The translations under genes were made by a program, and so were the position numbers. From positions 371,027-435,026 of the forward strand of contig JANSYP010000003.1 of assembly GCA_024742405.1 (NCBI GenBank): 64,000 nt of DNA, written 5' to 3'. This document shows positions 25,828 to 34,015 of this stretch, piece by piece. Origin of the DNA: Paracoccaceae bacterium (lineage in GTDB: Bacteria > Pseudomonadota > Alphaproteobacteria > Rhodobacterales > Rhodobacteraceae). How positions within the stretch are numbered: the first letter of the stretch is position 1; each line of letters begins with the position of its first letter. The notes under the pieces are model-generated. The model made no database searches. It was not told the DNA's origin and was given only the letters and a program-made list of their open reading frames with translations.

Positions 25828-27213
25828 ATGCCCGACACACTCAGCACCATGGATGGCAAGGACAGCCTCCCAGACATTTCGCTGTTCGACGGCGCCGAGG
25901 CCGAGGCCTTTGTCGAGCAGGTCAGGCAATCGGGCTTCGACTATCTGCGCTTTGAGTTTGCCGACACTGCCGGCCTCTCGCGCGGCAAAACTGTTCCGAT
26001 CGATCACATCGCAGGCTACATGCGCAAAGGGTTGAATTTCTACGGCGGCACGGTCGCGCTCGATAGCTATTCGATCCCCGTCCGAGGGTCGGGCTATAAC
26101 GAGGAACGCAACTACACCGATTGCGTGCTCGTACCCGACATCACGTCGCTCAGCGAGGTGCCGTGGCTGGAAAAAACCGGGCGCGTGATCTGCGACACGA
26201 TGTGGTACGATGGCACCCCGCAATGGGCCGCCCCGCGGGTGCTGTTGAAGAAGATGCTGAAGAAGGCCGACGAACTCGGCTACATCGTCAAGATGGGGCA
26301 CGAGTACGAGTTCTACACCGTCGACGCGAGCACCGGCGAGCCGCTCTTCCCCGACCAGCCCATCTTCGTCACGTCCCGCACCCACCAGAACCCGGCGATC
26401 GACAATCTGATACGGGTTTGCCAGGCGCAGGGGCTCGACATCATCACCTACAATGTCGAACACGGACCCGGGCAGATCGAGATCAATTACTCGGCCCTCG
26501 ACGGTATCGCCGCGGCGGACCGGGCCTTTGTCTTCAAGAACACCGTCAAGGAGTATTTGCCGCGAGAGGGCGTGCACGCGACCTTCATGACCAAACCCTA
26601 TAAGGGCAAGTCGGGCAGCTGCTCGCATTTCCATATCTCGTTGCTCGACAAGGAGACCGGGCAGAACGCATTTCTGGATCCGCAGTGCGAGGACGGTCTC
26701 TCGCCGCTGATGCGGTCCTTTATCAGGGGTATCCTCGATCACACCCGCGCCTCCATGGCGATCTGGAACCCCACGCCGAACTGCTACCGCCGCATCCGTC
26801 CGCGCACCTATGCCCCGTCGAACATCTCCTGGGGGGTTCAGGACCGGACCGCCAGCGTCAGGGTCAAGGCGAGCTATGATCAGGCCACGCATTTGGAGGT
26901 GCGGGTGCCCTCGGCCATGGCGAACCCATACTTGGTTTCGGCGTCGGTCCTGGCCTCGGGACTTCTGGGCATCGCGCACGAGAGCCAGCTGATGCCCGCG
27001 GCCGCAGGTCCCAAGGAGGATGACGGCCAGTTCGAAAAACTGCCCACCTCTATTGAAGACGCACTGGAGGCGCTGGAAGCAGACATCGCCCTGCGCGAGA
27101 TGCTGGGCGAAGAGTTCATCCGCGTTTACATGAGCATGAAATGGCAAGAGGTAAACCGGCTGCGCGACGACATCCCGGCGGCCGAGACCGCAGAATATTT
27201 CGACCTCTACTGA
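25828..27213 (+). CDS. Glutamine-synthetase-like ligase (gamma-glutamyl amide synthetase candidate)
   Basis: 461 residues with GS catalytic-domain landmarks: MGHEYEFYTV (metal-binding Glu), GPGQIEINYSALDGI, VFKNTVKEYLPREGVHATFMTKPYKG, GSCSHFHISL (ATP/ammonium-site His), NPTPNCYRRIRP, and DRTASVRVK. The N-terminal domain (FEFADTAGLSRGKTVPIDHI) is the short GS-I/III-like form, and the adenylylation tyrosine segment of GlnA is not evident. GS homologues outside nitrogen assimilation ligate glutamate to amines (PuuA, IpuC, AtdA1). With an adjacent glutaminase-like protein and amidase, gamma-glutamylation of an imported amine is the best guess. The TGA overlaps the next ATG. Confidence 0.88.
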   Translation: MPDTLSTMDGKDSLPDISLFDGAEAEAFVEQVRQSGFDYLRFEFADTAGLSRGKTVPIDHIAGYMRKGLNFYGGTVALDSYSIPVRGSGYNEERNYTDCVLVPDITSLSEVPWLEKTGRVICDTMWYDGTPQWAAPRVLLKKMLKKADELGYIVKMGHEYEFYTVDASTGEPLFPDQPIFVTSRTHQNPAIDNLIRVCQAQGLDIITYNVEHGPGQIEINYSALDGIAAADRAFVFKNTVKEYLPREGVHATFMTKPYKGKSGSCSHFHISLLDKETGQNAFLDPQCEDGLSPLMRSFIRGILDHTRASMAIWNPTPNCYRRIRPRTYAPSNISWGVQDRTASVRVKASYDQATHLEVRVPSAMANPYLVSASVLASGLLGIAHESQLMPAAAGPKEDDGQFEKLPTSIEDALEALEADIALREMLGEEFIRVYMSMKWQEVNRLRDDIPAAETAEYFDLY

Positions 27214-28646
27214 TGCGGGACCACGCCTCCAAACCGGGTATGCAGCTTGCCGACCTGTCGGTGGCAGATCTTGGCGCAGGCTTCCGCTCCGGGGCGTTCT
27301 CGCCTGTCGACGCGTTGGAGAGCGCATTTGCTCGCGTCGATGCGTTCCAGGGCCAAGTGAATGCGCTGGTCTTTCAGGATCGCGAAACGAGCCGCGCAAT
27401 GGCAGAGGCGTCGGCGCAGAGATTTCGGCAAAAAAGCACGCTTGGCCCACTCGATGGAATCCCCGTCTCGGTAAAAGATCTGACCCCGGTCGCGGGCTGG
27501 CCGAACCGGCGAGGGTCGCGCGCGCTGCCGATGGACGTCCCTGCGTCGGCCGATGCACCGGCCACGGCGCGACTTCGCGAGGCGGGCGCGGTTTTCGTCG
27601 GCAAGACGGCAACGCCGGAATCGGGCTCTCGGATCGTCACACGTAGCGCGGTCCATGGCGTCACCCGGAACCCCTATGCACCTGATCGCACGCCCGGGGG
27701 ATCTAGCGGCGGGTCCGCCGCGGCCTTGGCGCTAGGCATGGGTACACTCGCGACCGGTACTGACGGCGCCGGATCCATTCGCATTCCCGCGGCCTTCTGC
27801 AACCTGACCGGTCTGAAACCTGGCTTTGGGCGTGTTCCGGCCTGGCCGCCGAGCCATTTCATGCCCCATTCGGTCACCGGTCCGATGGCGCGCTGTATGG
27901 ATGACCTCGTTGCCATGACCGAAGTGATGGCGCGCGCCGATCCGCGCGACCCTTTCGGCTGGCCCGTTCCGTTCGATGCCGCGCAGGCAGCTGTGCCCGT
28001 CGGCGGACGGCGCGTCGCACTCTCGTACGATCTGGGCACAGGGCGGGCCCCTGATCCGGAGATCCGAAGCGCGCTCGAAGCGGTCGCCGATGCGCTTTCA
28101 GACGCAGGCGTAGAGATGGAACTGGCCTCACCGCGCTGGCCCGTGCCCCCGTCCGAGCCGTTCGAGGTCTTCTGGACCACCAGCTATGCGGGTTTTCTCG
28201 ATCTGTATCCGGAGCACCAGGCCCGCGAAATGGACCCGTTGCTGCACGATATCACCGCGCGTGGGCGAGCTTGCGATACGCTGACCTATCACCGCGCTCT
28301 CAACGACCGTCTTGCGATCACGACCGAGAGCCATGCGTTTCTGACCAGATATGACGCAATCCTGTGCCCTTCGGTCATTGGTCCGGCCTTCGACATTGAG
28401 GCAGACGCCCCTCCGGGCGAGACACCGGACGATTGGAGCTGGTCTCCGTATTGCTACATCTTCAACATGACCGGGCAGCCGGCGCTGGCAGTCCCTGCAG
28501 GCTTTGACCTCGGCGGGCTTCCGCTCGGCGTGCAGCTCGCCGCCAGAACGGGACGCGAAGAGCTTCTCCTCTCGCTCGGCTCGGCAGTCGAGGCACGGCT
28601 TGGCCTTCTAGACCGTCGCCCCCCGATGCTCGTCGACTCCCAATGA
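27213..28646 (+). CDS. Amidase (amidase-signature family)
   Basis: ATG 27213 shares a base with the ligase's stop; 477 residues. Catalytic Lys is in GIPVSVKDLTPV, the cis-Ser in the signature PGGSSGGSAAALALG and the nucleophile Ser in TDGAGSIRIPAAFCNL. Thus the Ser-cisSer-Lys triad is complete. The C-terminal FNMTGQPALAVPAGF is also typical. Amidases hydrolyse carboxamides to acid plus ammonia or amine. As the last intact gene of the ABC/ligase unit, it could cleave the substrate or a glutamyl-derived intermediate. No signal peptide is present. Confidence 0.9.
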   Translation: MRDHASKPGMQLADLSVADLGAGFRSGAFSPVDALESAFARVDAFQGQVNALVFQDRETSRAMAEASAQRFRQKSTLGPLDGIPVSVKDLTPVAGWPNRRGSRALPMDVPASADAPATARLREAGAVFVGKTATPESGSRIVTRSAVHGVTRNPYAPDRTPGGSSGGSAAALALGMGTLATGTDGAGSIRIPAAFCNLTGLKPGFGRVPAWPPSHFMPHSVTGPMARCMDDLVAMTEVMARADPRDPFGWPVPFDAAQAAVPVGGRRVALSYDLGTGRAPDPEIRSALEAVADALSDAGVEMELASPRWPVPPSEPFEVFWTTSYAGFLDLYPEHQAREMDPLLHDITARGRACDTLTYHRALNDRLAITTESHAFLTRYDAILCPSVIGPAFDIEADAPPGETPDDWSWSPYCYIFNMTGQPALAVPAGFDLGGLPLGVQLAARTGREELLLSLGSAVEARLGLLDRRPPMLVDSQ

Positions 28647-28653
28647 CGCCAGC

Positions 28654-28857
28654 GTGGGCACGACGACCGACGTACACCGGATCACGGTCCATTTTCACGA
28701 TGCGGAGGGGACATGCCATACCATTGCTGCGCCCTTGGGGCTGTAGGTGATGGAGGCCTTGCAAGACGCAGGCTTCGTGGAGAGCGAATGCCGCGGGGCC
28801 CTGGCCTGCGCCACCTGTCATGTCCGGGTCGCCGCCGAAGTTGATCGTGCGGGCTGA
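28654..28857 (+). pseudogene. [2Fe-2S] ferredoxin relic
   Basis: The frame from GTG 28654 reads VHRITVHFHDAEGTCHTIAA, PLGL, then TAG (28744-28746), VMEALQDAGFVESECRGALA and CATCHVRV before TGA at 28855-28857. C-x5-C-x2-C (CRGALACATC) is the plant/adrenodoxin-type [2Fe-2S] binding pattern; DAEGT and VMEALxxAG are standard for the adrenodoxin-like group. The in-frame amber codon and the loss of the final cysteine segment after residue 67 show it is broken. It follows the amidase gene by 7 bases, so it was once the electron-transfer partner in the operon, presumably for the molybdoenzyme (inference). Confidence 0.85.
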
Positions 28858-29718
28858 TCTCGACGGCTTGACTGTATCGGAGCCCGGGCGTGCCGTTGAG
28901 CACCAAGAACCAATCCAAGACAACGCAATAGTGCGACGCGGCGTCTAACCATGGTACCTTGTGGAAAAACAAGCGTCATTTGGATCTTCTGGAGACCCGT
29001 TTGGGCATATGGTGAAGTCGGCACTTGTGGTCACTCCTGACAACCGACGATAGGTATTTACCTTCAATGACTTAGAGGTAACTTGTTTCGAGCTCGGAAT
29101 CGGGCAGCAGTTTATAGATCCAAAAACGCTGGATCGCGTAGAAAAACCAGATTTCGTCCTTAGGGAGTGTCTTCTATTGGTGGCTTAAGGCGGCTCTTGC
29201 ATCGCTCGACGAGCGCAGGGAAACTTATCTCATCATCTGTTAAAGCCAAAAGAGACAGGCGACATCGCCGCTGCAGAGACAGAGATATTCATCGGGCCTT
29301 TAGTCTGTTGGTTGTTTGACCCGGCCCCGATGGTCATGGGCGAGAGATTCGGCTTGAAGTCGATCCCGGCGCCAGAGCTGGTGATGGCGGAGCCAGAGGT
29401 ATGCGAGTACTTGCCACCGTCTGCGGTGCAAGCGGCCTTTCGGGACAATGCAGCGAACGACGCGGTCGGGCTCGTTCGCGACATCGGATGCGCGGTGCGA
29501 TCTGGCCCAGTTCGAAGGCGTGCCACTGCGGTTTCGACCCAATACGGCCATTGATCCGACCCCCGAAACCCCGCGCAACTCCCCGTTGCCTGCCATTTCT
29601 GGCGACTGCGAGAAGGCTTCGCCATCTAGCCCTGGCAAGGACATTCAGTGGGCGGCTGAAGATCTTGCTTTTTTTCCCGTGTCACGAAGGAAAATCTCGG
29701 CGACTTGACGATCTGGAC
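28858..29718. other. Non-coding-looking gap with an unassigned open frame
   Basis: About 860 bp. A + strand frame around 29270-29554 (FIGPLVCWLFDPAPMVMGER, then LPPSAVQAAFRDNAAND) reads somewhat protein-like, but I recognise no family, and it has no clear start. No transposase motifs or operators were found. The region may hold remains of a gene. Confidence 0.35.
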
Positions 29719-30387
29719 ATGGCGGCCTCCGACTGCCAGCCTCTCGTCATGCCACGACATATTATTCAGGAGGGGAACGAAGCCCCCGATGGCCGCCGAA
29801 CCGCGCCGGCAGCTCTGCGGAATACCGCCCCACTCATCGAGGCCCTGCGGGCGCGGTTGCCCTCTGAGGGGCGTGTTTTGGAAGTGGCGAGCGGCACAGG
29901 CCAGCATGCGGCGGCATTCGCAGCGGCGTTTCCCGCGTTGAGTTGGATGCCTTCAGACGTCGACCCCGGCCAGCGGGAGAGTATTACCGCGTGGCGGCGC
30001 GAGAGCGGCTTGAGGAACCTAGCCGAGCCGTTGGACCTGGACATCGCGACGCCGTGGCCCGTCGCGCCTGAGGCTGTGCAGGCAGTTCTGACAATCAATC
30101 TCCTCCATCTCATCCCGGAGCTGTTCGTTTCCCGACTCTTTGAGGAAGCGCGCGCGGTGCTGAGTGACGGGGGTCGAATGATCGTCTATGGCCCGTTCTT
30201 GCGTGGATCATCGTATGCCTCAGATGGCGATCGCGCGTTTGATGCTTCTCTGCGGGCCCGTGACCCTATGATCGGTTACAAATCGGTGGAGACCGTTTCC
30301 GACATAGCCCTTGAAACCGGGCTCATCCCGATCGCAACGGACGCGATGCCGGCGAACAACCTGCTTCTCACCTTCGCGCATCAGTAA
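29719..30387 (+). CDS. DUF938-family SAM-dependent methyltransferase
   Basis: About 222 residues from ATG 29719 (an in-frame ATG at 29749 is an alternative start). SAM-binding motif I is VLEVASGTGQHAAAFA, followed by the acidic PSDVDPGQRESI and the later LTINLLHLIPE (motif II region). The family pattern APAALRNTAPLIEALRARLP at the N-terminus and FDASLRARDPMIGYK plus MPANNLLLTF at the C-terminus are specific to the DUF938 group. Its substrate is unknown. It stands alone, with no related neighbours. Confidence 0.85.
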   Translation: MAASDCQPLVMPRHIIQEGNEAPDGRRTAPAALRNTAPLIEALRARLPSEGRVLEVASGTGQHAAAFAAAFPALSWMPSDVDPGQRESITAWRRESGLRNLAEPLDLDIATPWPVAPEAVQAVLTINLLHLIPELFVSRLFEEARAVLSDGGRMIVYGPFLRGSSYASDGDRAFDASLRARDPMIGYKSVETVSDIALETGLIPIATDAMPANNLLLTFAHQ

Positions 30388-30687
30388 AAGATTCTTGAGG
30401 TCATCCCAAACGGACAGATCTCGACGAGGGTCGGAGCGCCGTTCGTCGCGGACTTCTTAGTCTGCTCCGGAGTCGAAGTGATTGGAACGCGATGAAATAG
30501 AACCGGGATCTGCTTCTATGCGGGCTGACCGCTCTCTACCTTGCCCTCGACCCATAGCCAACATCCAGCAGCTCATCGCTATGCCGCGGTTACAGCCCAC
30601 ATTGCTGCCGTTCGCTCCGTACGAGAACTCTGGGCTGCTCGAAGTCGCAGTCCGCGGGGCTGTTCTGCCTTTCGCCGCATCCGGGTG
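30388..30687. other. Intergenic stretch carrying one copy of a ~90-bp dispersed repeat
   Basis: Positions ~30556-30645 (AGCCAACATCCAGCAGCTC and, further on, TTGCTGCCGTTCGCTC) match ~33586-33675 at roughly three bases in four. Both copies lie outside recognised genes. There is no other feature here. Confidence 0.5.
30556..30645 (+). repeat. Dispersed intergenic repeat, copy 1
   Basis: Aligns with the segment at 33586-33675; shared cores are GCCRACATCCARCAGC, GCGGTT and TTGCTGCCGTTCGCT. I recall similar TGCTGCCGTTCGCTGC sequences as frequent intergenic elements in roseobacter genomes, but this was not checked. Confidence 0.6.
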
Positions 30688-31242
30688 TCACACCCTGGCG
30701 GGCAACTCTGCAAGCACCTTTGCGACACGGTCTTGCCGTGGTCCAACGACCTCAAGCAAGCGTAGACGGCTTTCAAAGAAGCTGAGTTCATCGTCGCGCA
30801 ATATAGACTTGAGACGCTCATCAACTTTCCGGCGCAGCTTCGGATATTCAATGCTTTCCATGATTTCGTCATCATCCAACAGAGGCGCAAAGACGATCAG
30901 ATCAAGCGTCTCCAACGTGCGCTCAATCCGCGCTAGTTGCTTCGGTGAAGGCATCCATTCGTGACCTTCTGCTTCGCTCAAAACGTCTAGATAGCCAAGA
31001 AAGTCGATGGGGCAGCGATCAAAGACAAGGTCTCTGTCGATGGTCGACCCCAAGATTAAGTCGCAGCTCTGATTGAGTTGGTCTTCGAAGTCATCCGAGT
31101 TCGGGCCATTGACGAATGCCGCGTCGTTTTGAAAGACGATGAACGGCTCCGGGATCGCCTCAAACTGACTGGCACTACCTGCGATGTCCTCAACGAGCGT
31201 GGTTTTACCAATCCCGTGCGTTCCAGTGACTGCTATGCGCAT
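30688..31242 (-). CDS. P-loop ATP-binding protein, nucleoside-kinase-like
   Basis: 184 residues. Walker A is GTHGIGKTT (residues ~7-15) right after the first strand MRIAVT. VFDRCPIDFLGYLDVL matches the D-R-x-P-x-D motif of deoxynucleoside-kinase or AAA_28-type small P-loop proteins, and LIVFAPLLDDDE follows as a possible third strand. C-terminal helices are charged (PKLRRKVDERLKSILRDDE). It may phosphorylate a small molecule or be an NTP-dependent switch. It is isolated on the minus strand with no operon partner, so the function remains open. Confidence 0.7.
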   Translation of the reverse strand: MRIAVTGTHGIGKTTLVEDIAGSASQFEAIPEPFIVFQNDAAFVNGPNSDDFEDQLNQSCDLILGSTIDRDLVFDRCPIDFLGYLDVLSEAEGHEWMPSPKQLARIERTLETLDLIVFAPLLDDDEIMESIEYPKLRRKVDERLKSILRDDELSFFESRLRLLEVVGPRQDRVAKVLAELPARV

Positions 31243-31583
31243 GCCATAGTCCCAACATGTTTGAGGGACGGCGTCGCAGAATGATGTCGGGGTGGCAACT
31301 GGTCGTAGGTTTGGGCTCTATCCGGACCTCGGATGCGTCGCGGCTTCTGGCCCGGTGCGATGGTCGACCACGATAGTGACGGCCCATCGCTGCCGTTGCC
31401 TCGGTCATCCCACTGCTGCGGTCCGGCCGCTGTGGAACCATAGAGACAGCACAACGCAAGCCCGGGATCGCGGGACAAAAGACACAGATCATCGTCAGGG
31501 AATGCCCTGTCCGCGGGACTATTTTGGTAGTTGCTTTAGGATGCACGCGGGGACTGAGGTCGCTTTTGAGAGGAACGGGGGAC
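31243..31583. other. Gap of ~340 bp before the serine hydrolase gene
   Basis: Open frames on both strands have no family character. GAGGAACGGGGGAC at 31570-31583 provides a ribosome binding site for the next gene. No hairpin or repeat seen. Confidence 0.35.
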
Positions 31584-32915
31584 ATGAACAGCGTCACAGC
31601 AACGATTGGGGCGGCCGCACTCCTCGCCGCAATCGTCTCTCTCTCGGCCCAAGCGCAATCGGTGGTGCTATCCGCACAAGAGTCCGACCCAAGTGTCATG
31701 GGGTGGATGCAGGGTTTCCCGCCGCCGCCCGACAAGCTGATCACCCAGCCAGACAGTGTGTATTTCGGCTTCCCGCAACTGCGCTGGTCAGTTTGCCATC
31801 TGCGGGAGTTCCTGCCCACAGAAGAGATTAGCCGCGGCCTCGGTGCCTCCGTACCGCTGGCCTATCCTTCGCCATGGGAATTTGCCGATCTGCGCCAGCA
31901 GATCGACGCGGTGACCTTTGTGCCGCAGAACAGCGATGAAGAGATGACATGGAAAGAGTCTCTCTACGCCAACTACACCGATGGCATGCTGATCCTGCAT
32001 AAGGGCGTGGTCGTCTACGAGCGCTACTTCGGCTGTCTCGAAGAGGACGGCAAGCACGCCATTATGTCGATGACCAAGTCCGTCACGGGCCTTCTGGCCG
32101 AAATCATGGTGGTGGAGGGTACACTCGACGACACCGCGTTGGTGCGTGACATCATTCCCGAGATCGGCGAGAGCGCCTTTGCCTCGGCCACTGTCCGACA
32201 GGTCATGGATATGACCACTGGCGTGAAATACTCCGAAGACTATTCCGACCCCAACGCAGACATCTGGCTCTATTCCGCTGCTGCCAGCCCGTTGCCGAAG
32301 CCCGAGGGCTACGACGGGCCGGACGGCTACTGGGAATACCTGCAGCAGGTCGAACCCGAGGGCAGTCACGGGGACGCGTTCCACTACAAGACGATCAACT
32401 CCGACATGCTGGGCTGGATCATCAGCCGCGTCTTAGGAAAATCGGTGACCCAGCTCGCCTCCGAGCGGCTCTGGCGCCGGATTGGGGCCGAGCAGGACGC
32501 GTACCAAACAGTCGACGGCAAGGGCGTACCCTTTGCGGGCGGTGGCATCACCGCCGGGCTGAGGGATCTGGCGCGCTTGGGTCAGTTGATGCTGAACGAA
32601 GGCAAGCTAAACGGAGAGCGCCTGTTTCCGGCCGAAGTCGTGGCCAATATCCGCGCCGGGGGCGATCGGTCCAAGTTTGGCGCAGCCTTCCCGACCATCG
32701 GTGCAGGCAGCTACACCAGCCAGTGGTGGGTTCTTCACAATGAGCACGGCGCCTTTGCAGCGCGAGGCGTGCATGGCCAGACGATCTACGTCGATCCAAC
32801 GGCAGAGATGGTGTTGGTGCGCCTCGCCTCGTTTCCGCGCGCACAAAACGGCTTCATCGACCCGACATCGCTGCCCGCCTATCAGGCTGTGGCCGAGTTT
32901 CTTATGGAGAGATGA
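31584..32915 (+). CDS. Exported serine hydrolase of the beta-lactamase/NylB fold
   Basis: 443 residues from ATG 31584 with a Sec signal (AALLAAIVSLSAQAQS). The class C-type catalytic SxxK is SMTKSVTG, and YKTINSD supplies the YxN motif. The late VHGQT replaces the KTG box, as in NylB-type 6-aminohexanoate-dimer hydrolases and esterases rather than true beta-lactamases. RQVMDMTTGVKYSEDY and GGITAGLRDLARLGQL are family-typical. It probably cleaves an ester or amide in the periplasm. It has no obvious operon partner. Confidence 0.88.
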   Translation: MNSVTATIGAAALLAAIVSLSAQAQSVVLSAQESDPSVMGWMQGFPPPPDKLITQPDSVYFGFPQLRWSVCHLREFLPTEEISRGLGASVPLAYPSPWEFADLRQQIDAVTFVPQNSDEEMTWKESLYANYTDGMLILHKGVVVYERYFGCLEEDGKHAIMSMTKSVTGLLAEIMVVEGTLDDTALVRDIIPEIGESAFASATVRQVMDMTTGVKYSEDYSDPNADIWLYSAAASPLPKPEGYDGPDGYWEYLQQVEPEGSHGDAFHYKTINSDMLGWIISRVLGKSVTQLASERLWRRIGAEQDAYQTVDGKGVPFAGGGITAGLRDLARLGQLMLNEGKLNGERLFPAEVVANIRAGGDRSKFGAAFPTIGAGSYTSQWWVLHNEHGAFAARGVHGQTIYVDPTAEMVLVRLASFPRAQNGFIDPTSLPAYQAVAEFLMER

Positions 32916-33080
32916 CCGTATCCTCCGTCTCGGAGTGGTCCGCTTGGAGCTCGAACCCGACCTTCGTTTCCTCGGGACGCGTGTCTCGTCCGCCCAAGGT
33001 CGGCTTCGTTGTCTGGTTTGTGGTCAATTGACAACTCTCTTAGCTTGCGCGGGCAGCGCGCTCCCATTGACTCCCATAGT

Positions 33081-33115
33081 GTCAGGTTTTACCTGACTGT
33101 CAGGATCTACCTGAC
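33081..33115 (+). promoter_or_regulatory. Two tandem 17-base inverted repeats (operator candidates)
   Basis: GTCAGGTTTTACCTGAC (33081-33097) and GTCAGGATCTACCTGAC (33099-33115) are both inverted repeats, spaced 18 bases centre to centre, ending 13 bases before the ATG of the zinc-finger/HTH gene. Such spacing would put two dimers on nearly the same DNA face at ~1.7 turns. The likely binder is the protein encoded immediately downstream. Confidence 0.75.
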
Positions 33116-33128
33116 GGAGAGTGGTGCT

Positions 33129-33464
33129 ATGAAGACCCTGAATTGTTCCTTCTGTGGGAAGACCGACAAGGAGGTAGCGAAACTGGCAGCTGGCCCTGGT
33201 GGCCTGTTTATTTGCGATGAATGCGTTGAAACGTGCCGAGTTGTGATGGATGGCACGGATGCGCCTCCGAAGGCCTTCGACCCGACGACTTGGCCGACCG
33301 AGCGGCTGATCGGCGCCCTAGCGGCATTGGATGCAACGGCAGAAGCCTACAAGGAACATCTTGCCCGAGCCGTCGATGCACTGCGAGAGCGTGGCGTGAG
33401 TTGGGCCAAAGTTGCGGAGCCGCTCGGAGTATCAAGACAGTCGGCTTGGGAACGCTTTAGCTAA
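33129..33464 (+). CDS. ClpX-type C4 zinc-finger protein with C-terminal HTH
   Basis: 111 residues. C6-x2-C9 and C29-x2-C32 (CSFC then GGLFICDEC) reproduce the N-terminal zinc-binding domain of ClpX, but there is no AAA+ ATPase domain. The C-terminal part has a helix-rich middle and [21 protein letters not shown], a compact helix-turn-helix. Such a small protein could be a DNA-binding adaptor or regulator. The tandem GTCAGGT/ACCTGAC palindromes just upstream support autoregulation. The gene stands alone in the + direction. Confidence 0.8.
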   Translation: MKTLNCSFCGKTDKEVAKLAAGPGGLFICDECVETCRVVMDGTDAPPKAFDPTTWPTERLIGALAALDATAEAYKEHLARAVDALRERGVSWAKVAEPLGVSRQSAWERFS

Positions 33465-34015
33465 TCCCTGATATTTGACCTTCGTTGCACCCTTGCGAAC
33501 AGACAGTTTGGGTATTGAGCGGACCTCGGGTGCACCGCAGCTTTTGTCATAGAGTTCGGCCAAGATGAAGTGGTTCGCGTCCGAAAGCCGACATCCAACA
33601 GCGCATTTGTTTGCTGCGGTTGCGCCCGCGTTGCTGCCGTTCGCTGCGTGCGCGAATTCTGGGGCGGCTCAACTTACGGTCGCGGGACAAAGCCGACATT
33701 GGGTTTTCGGTCTTTGCTGACGCAGCATTCTCTCGCCACTGCAGCACATCCATAAGTGCGATGCAGCGCATGTCGCCGAACCGGTCGTTCGCAGAGTTCG
33801 ATTTGGTCGGAATCGAGACCTTACTTACGCTACGACAAGCTCAAACAAGCGAGACGCGGGACACACCCGTCTTCTGCACGCGCAGCTAGTGCTGAAGCAG
33901 TGGATGCGGTGTTCTTAGAATTTATTGCTGCAAAGTGTTACTCGCGACGGCACGGCAACATTGCTAAACCAGTCATGCAGGGGGCTCGACCTACATGAGG
34001 CGCGAATTGAGCAGG
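33465..34015. other. Intergenic gap holding a second copy of the dispersed repeat
   Basis: The repeat copy occupies about 33586-33675. The remainder has several short frames without family features. It separates the zinc-finger gene from the convergent large regulator. Confidence 0.4.
33586..33675 (+). repeat. Dispersed intergenic repeat, copy 2
   Basis: Begins AGCCGACATCCAACAGCGC and includes TTGCTGCCGTTCGCTGCG; matches 30556-30645 at about three of four bases over ~90 bp. A further CAAAGCCGACATTGGG follows at about 33690-33705. Confidence 0.6.

Noticed and set aside
25600..27612. 670-codon minus-strand frame opposite the GS-like and amidase genes
   Set aside because: Shadow of the high-GC coding strand; no family motifs.
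29233..29625. Minus-strand 130-codon frame in the 28.9-29.7 kb gap
   Set aside because: Low-complexity Ser/Thr-rich shadow; a + strand frame is equally plausible and neither is identified.
31205..31819. Long minus-strand open frame over the serine hydrolase start
   Set aside because: Antisense to a well-supported exported hydrolase; composition and repeats do not resemble a protein.
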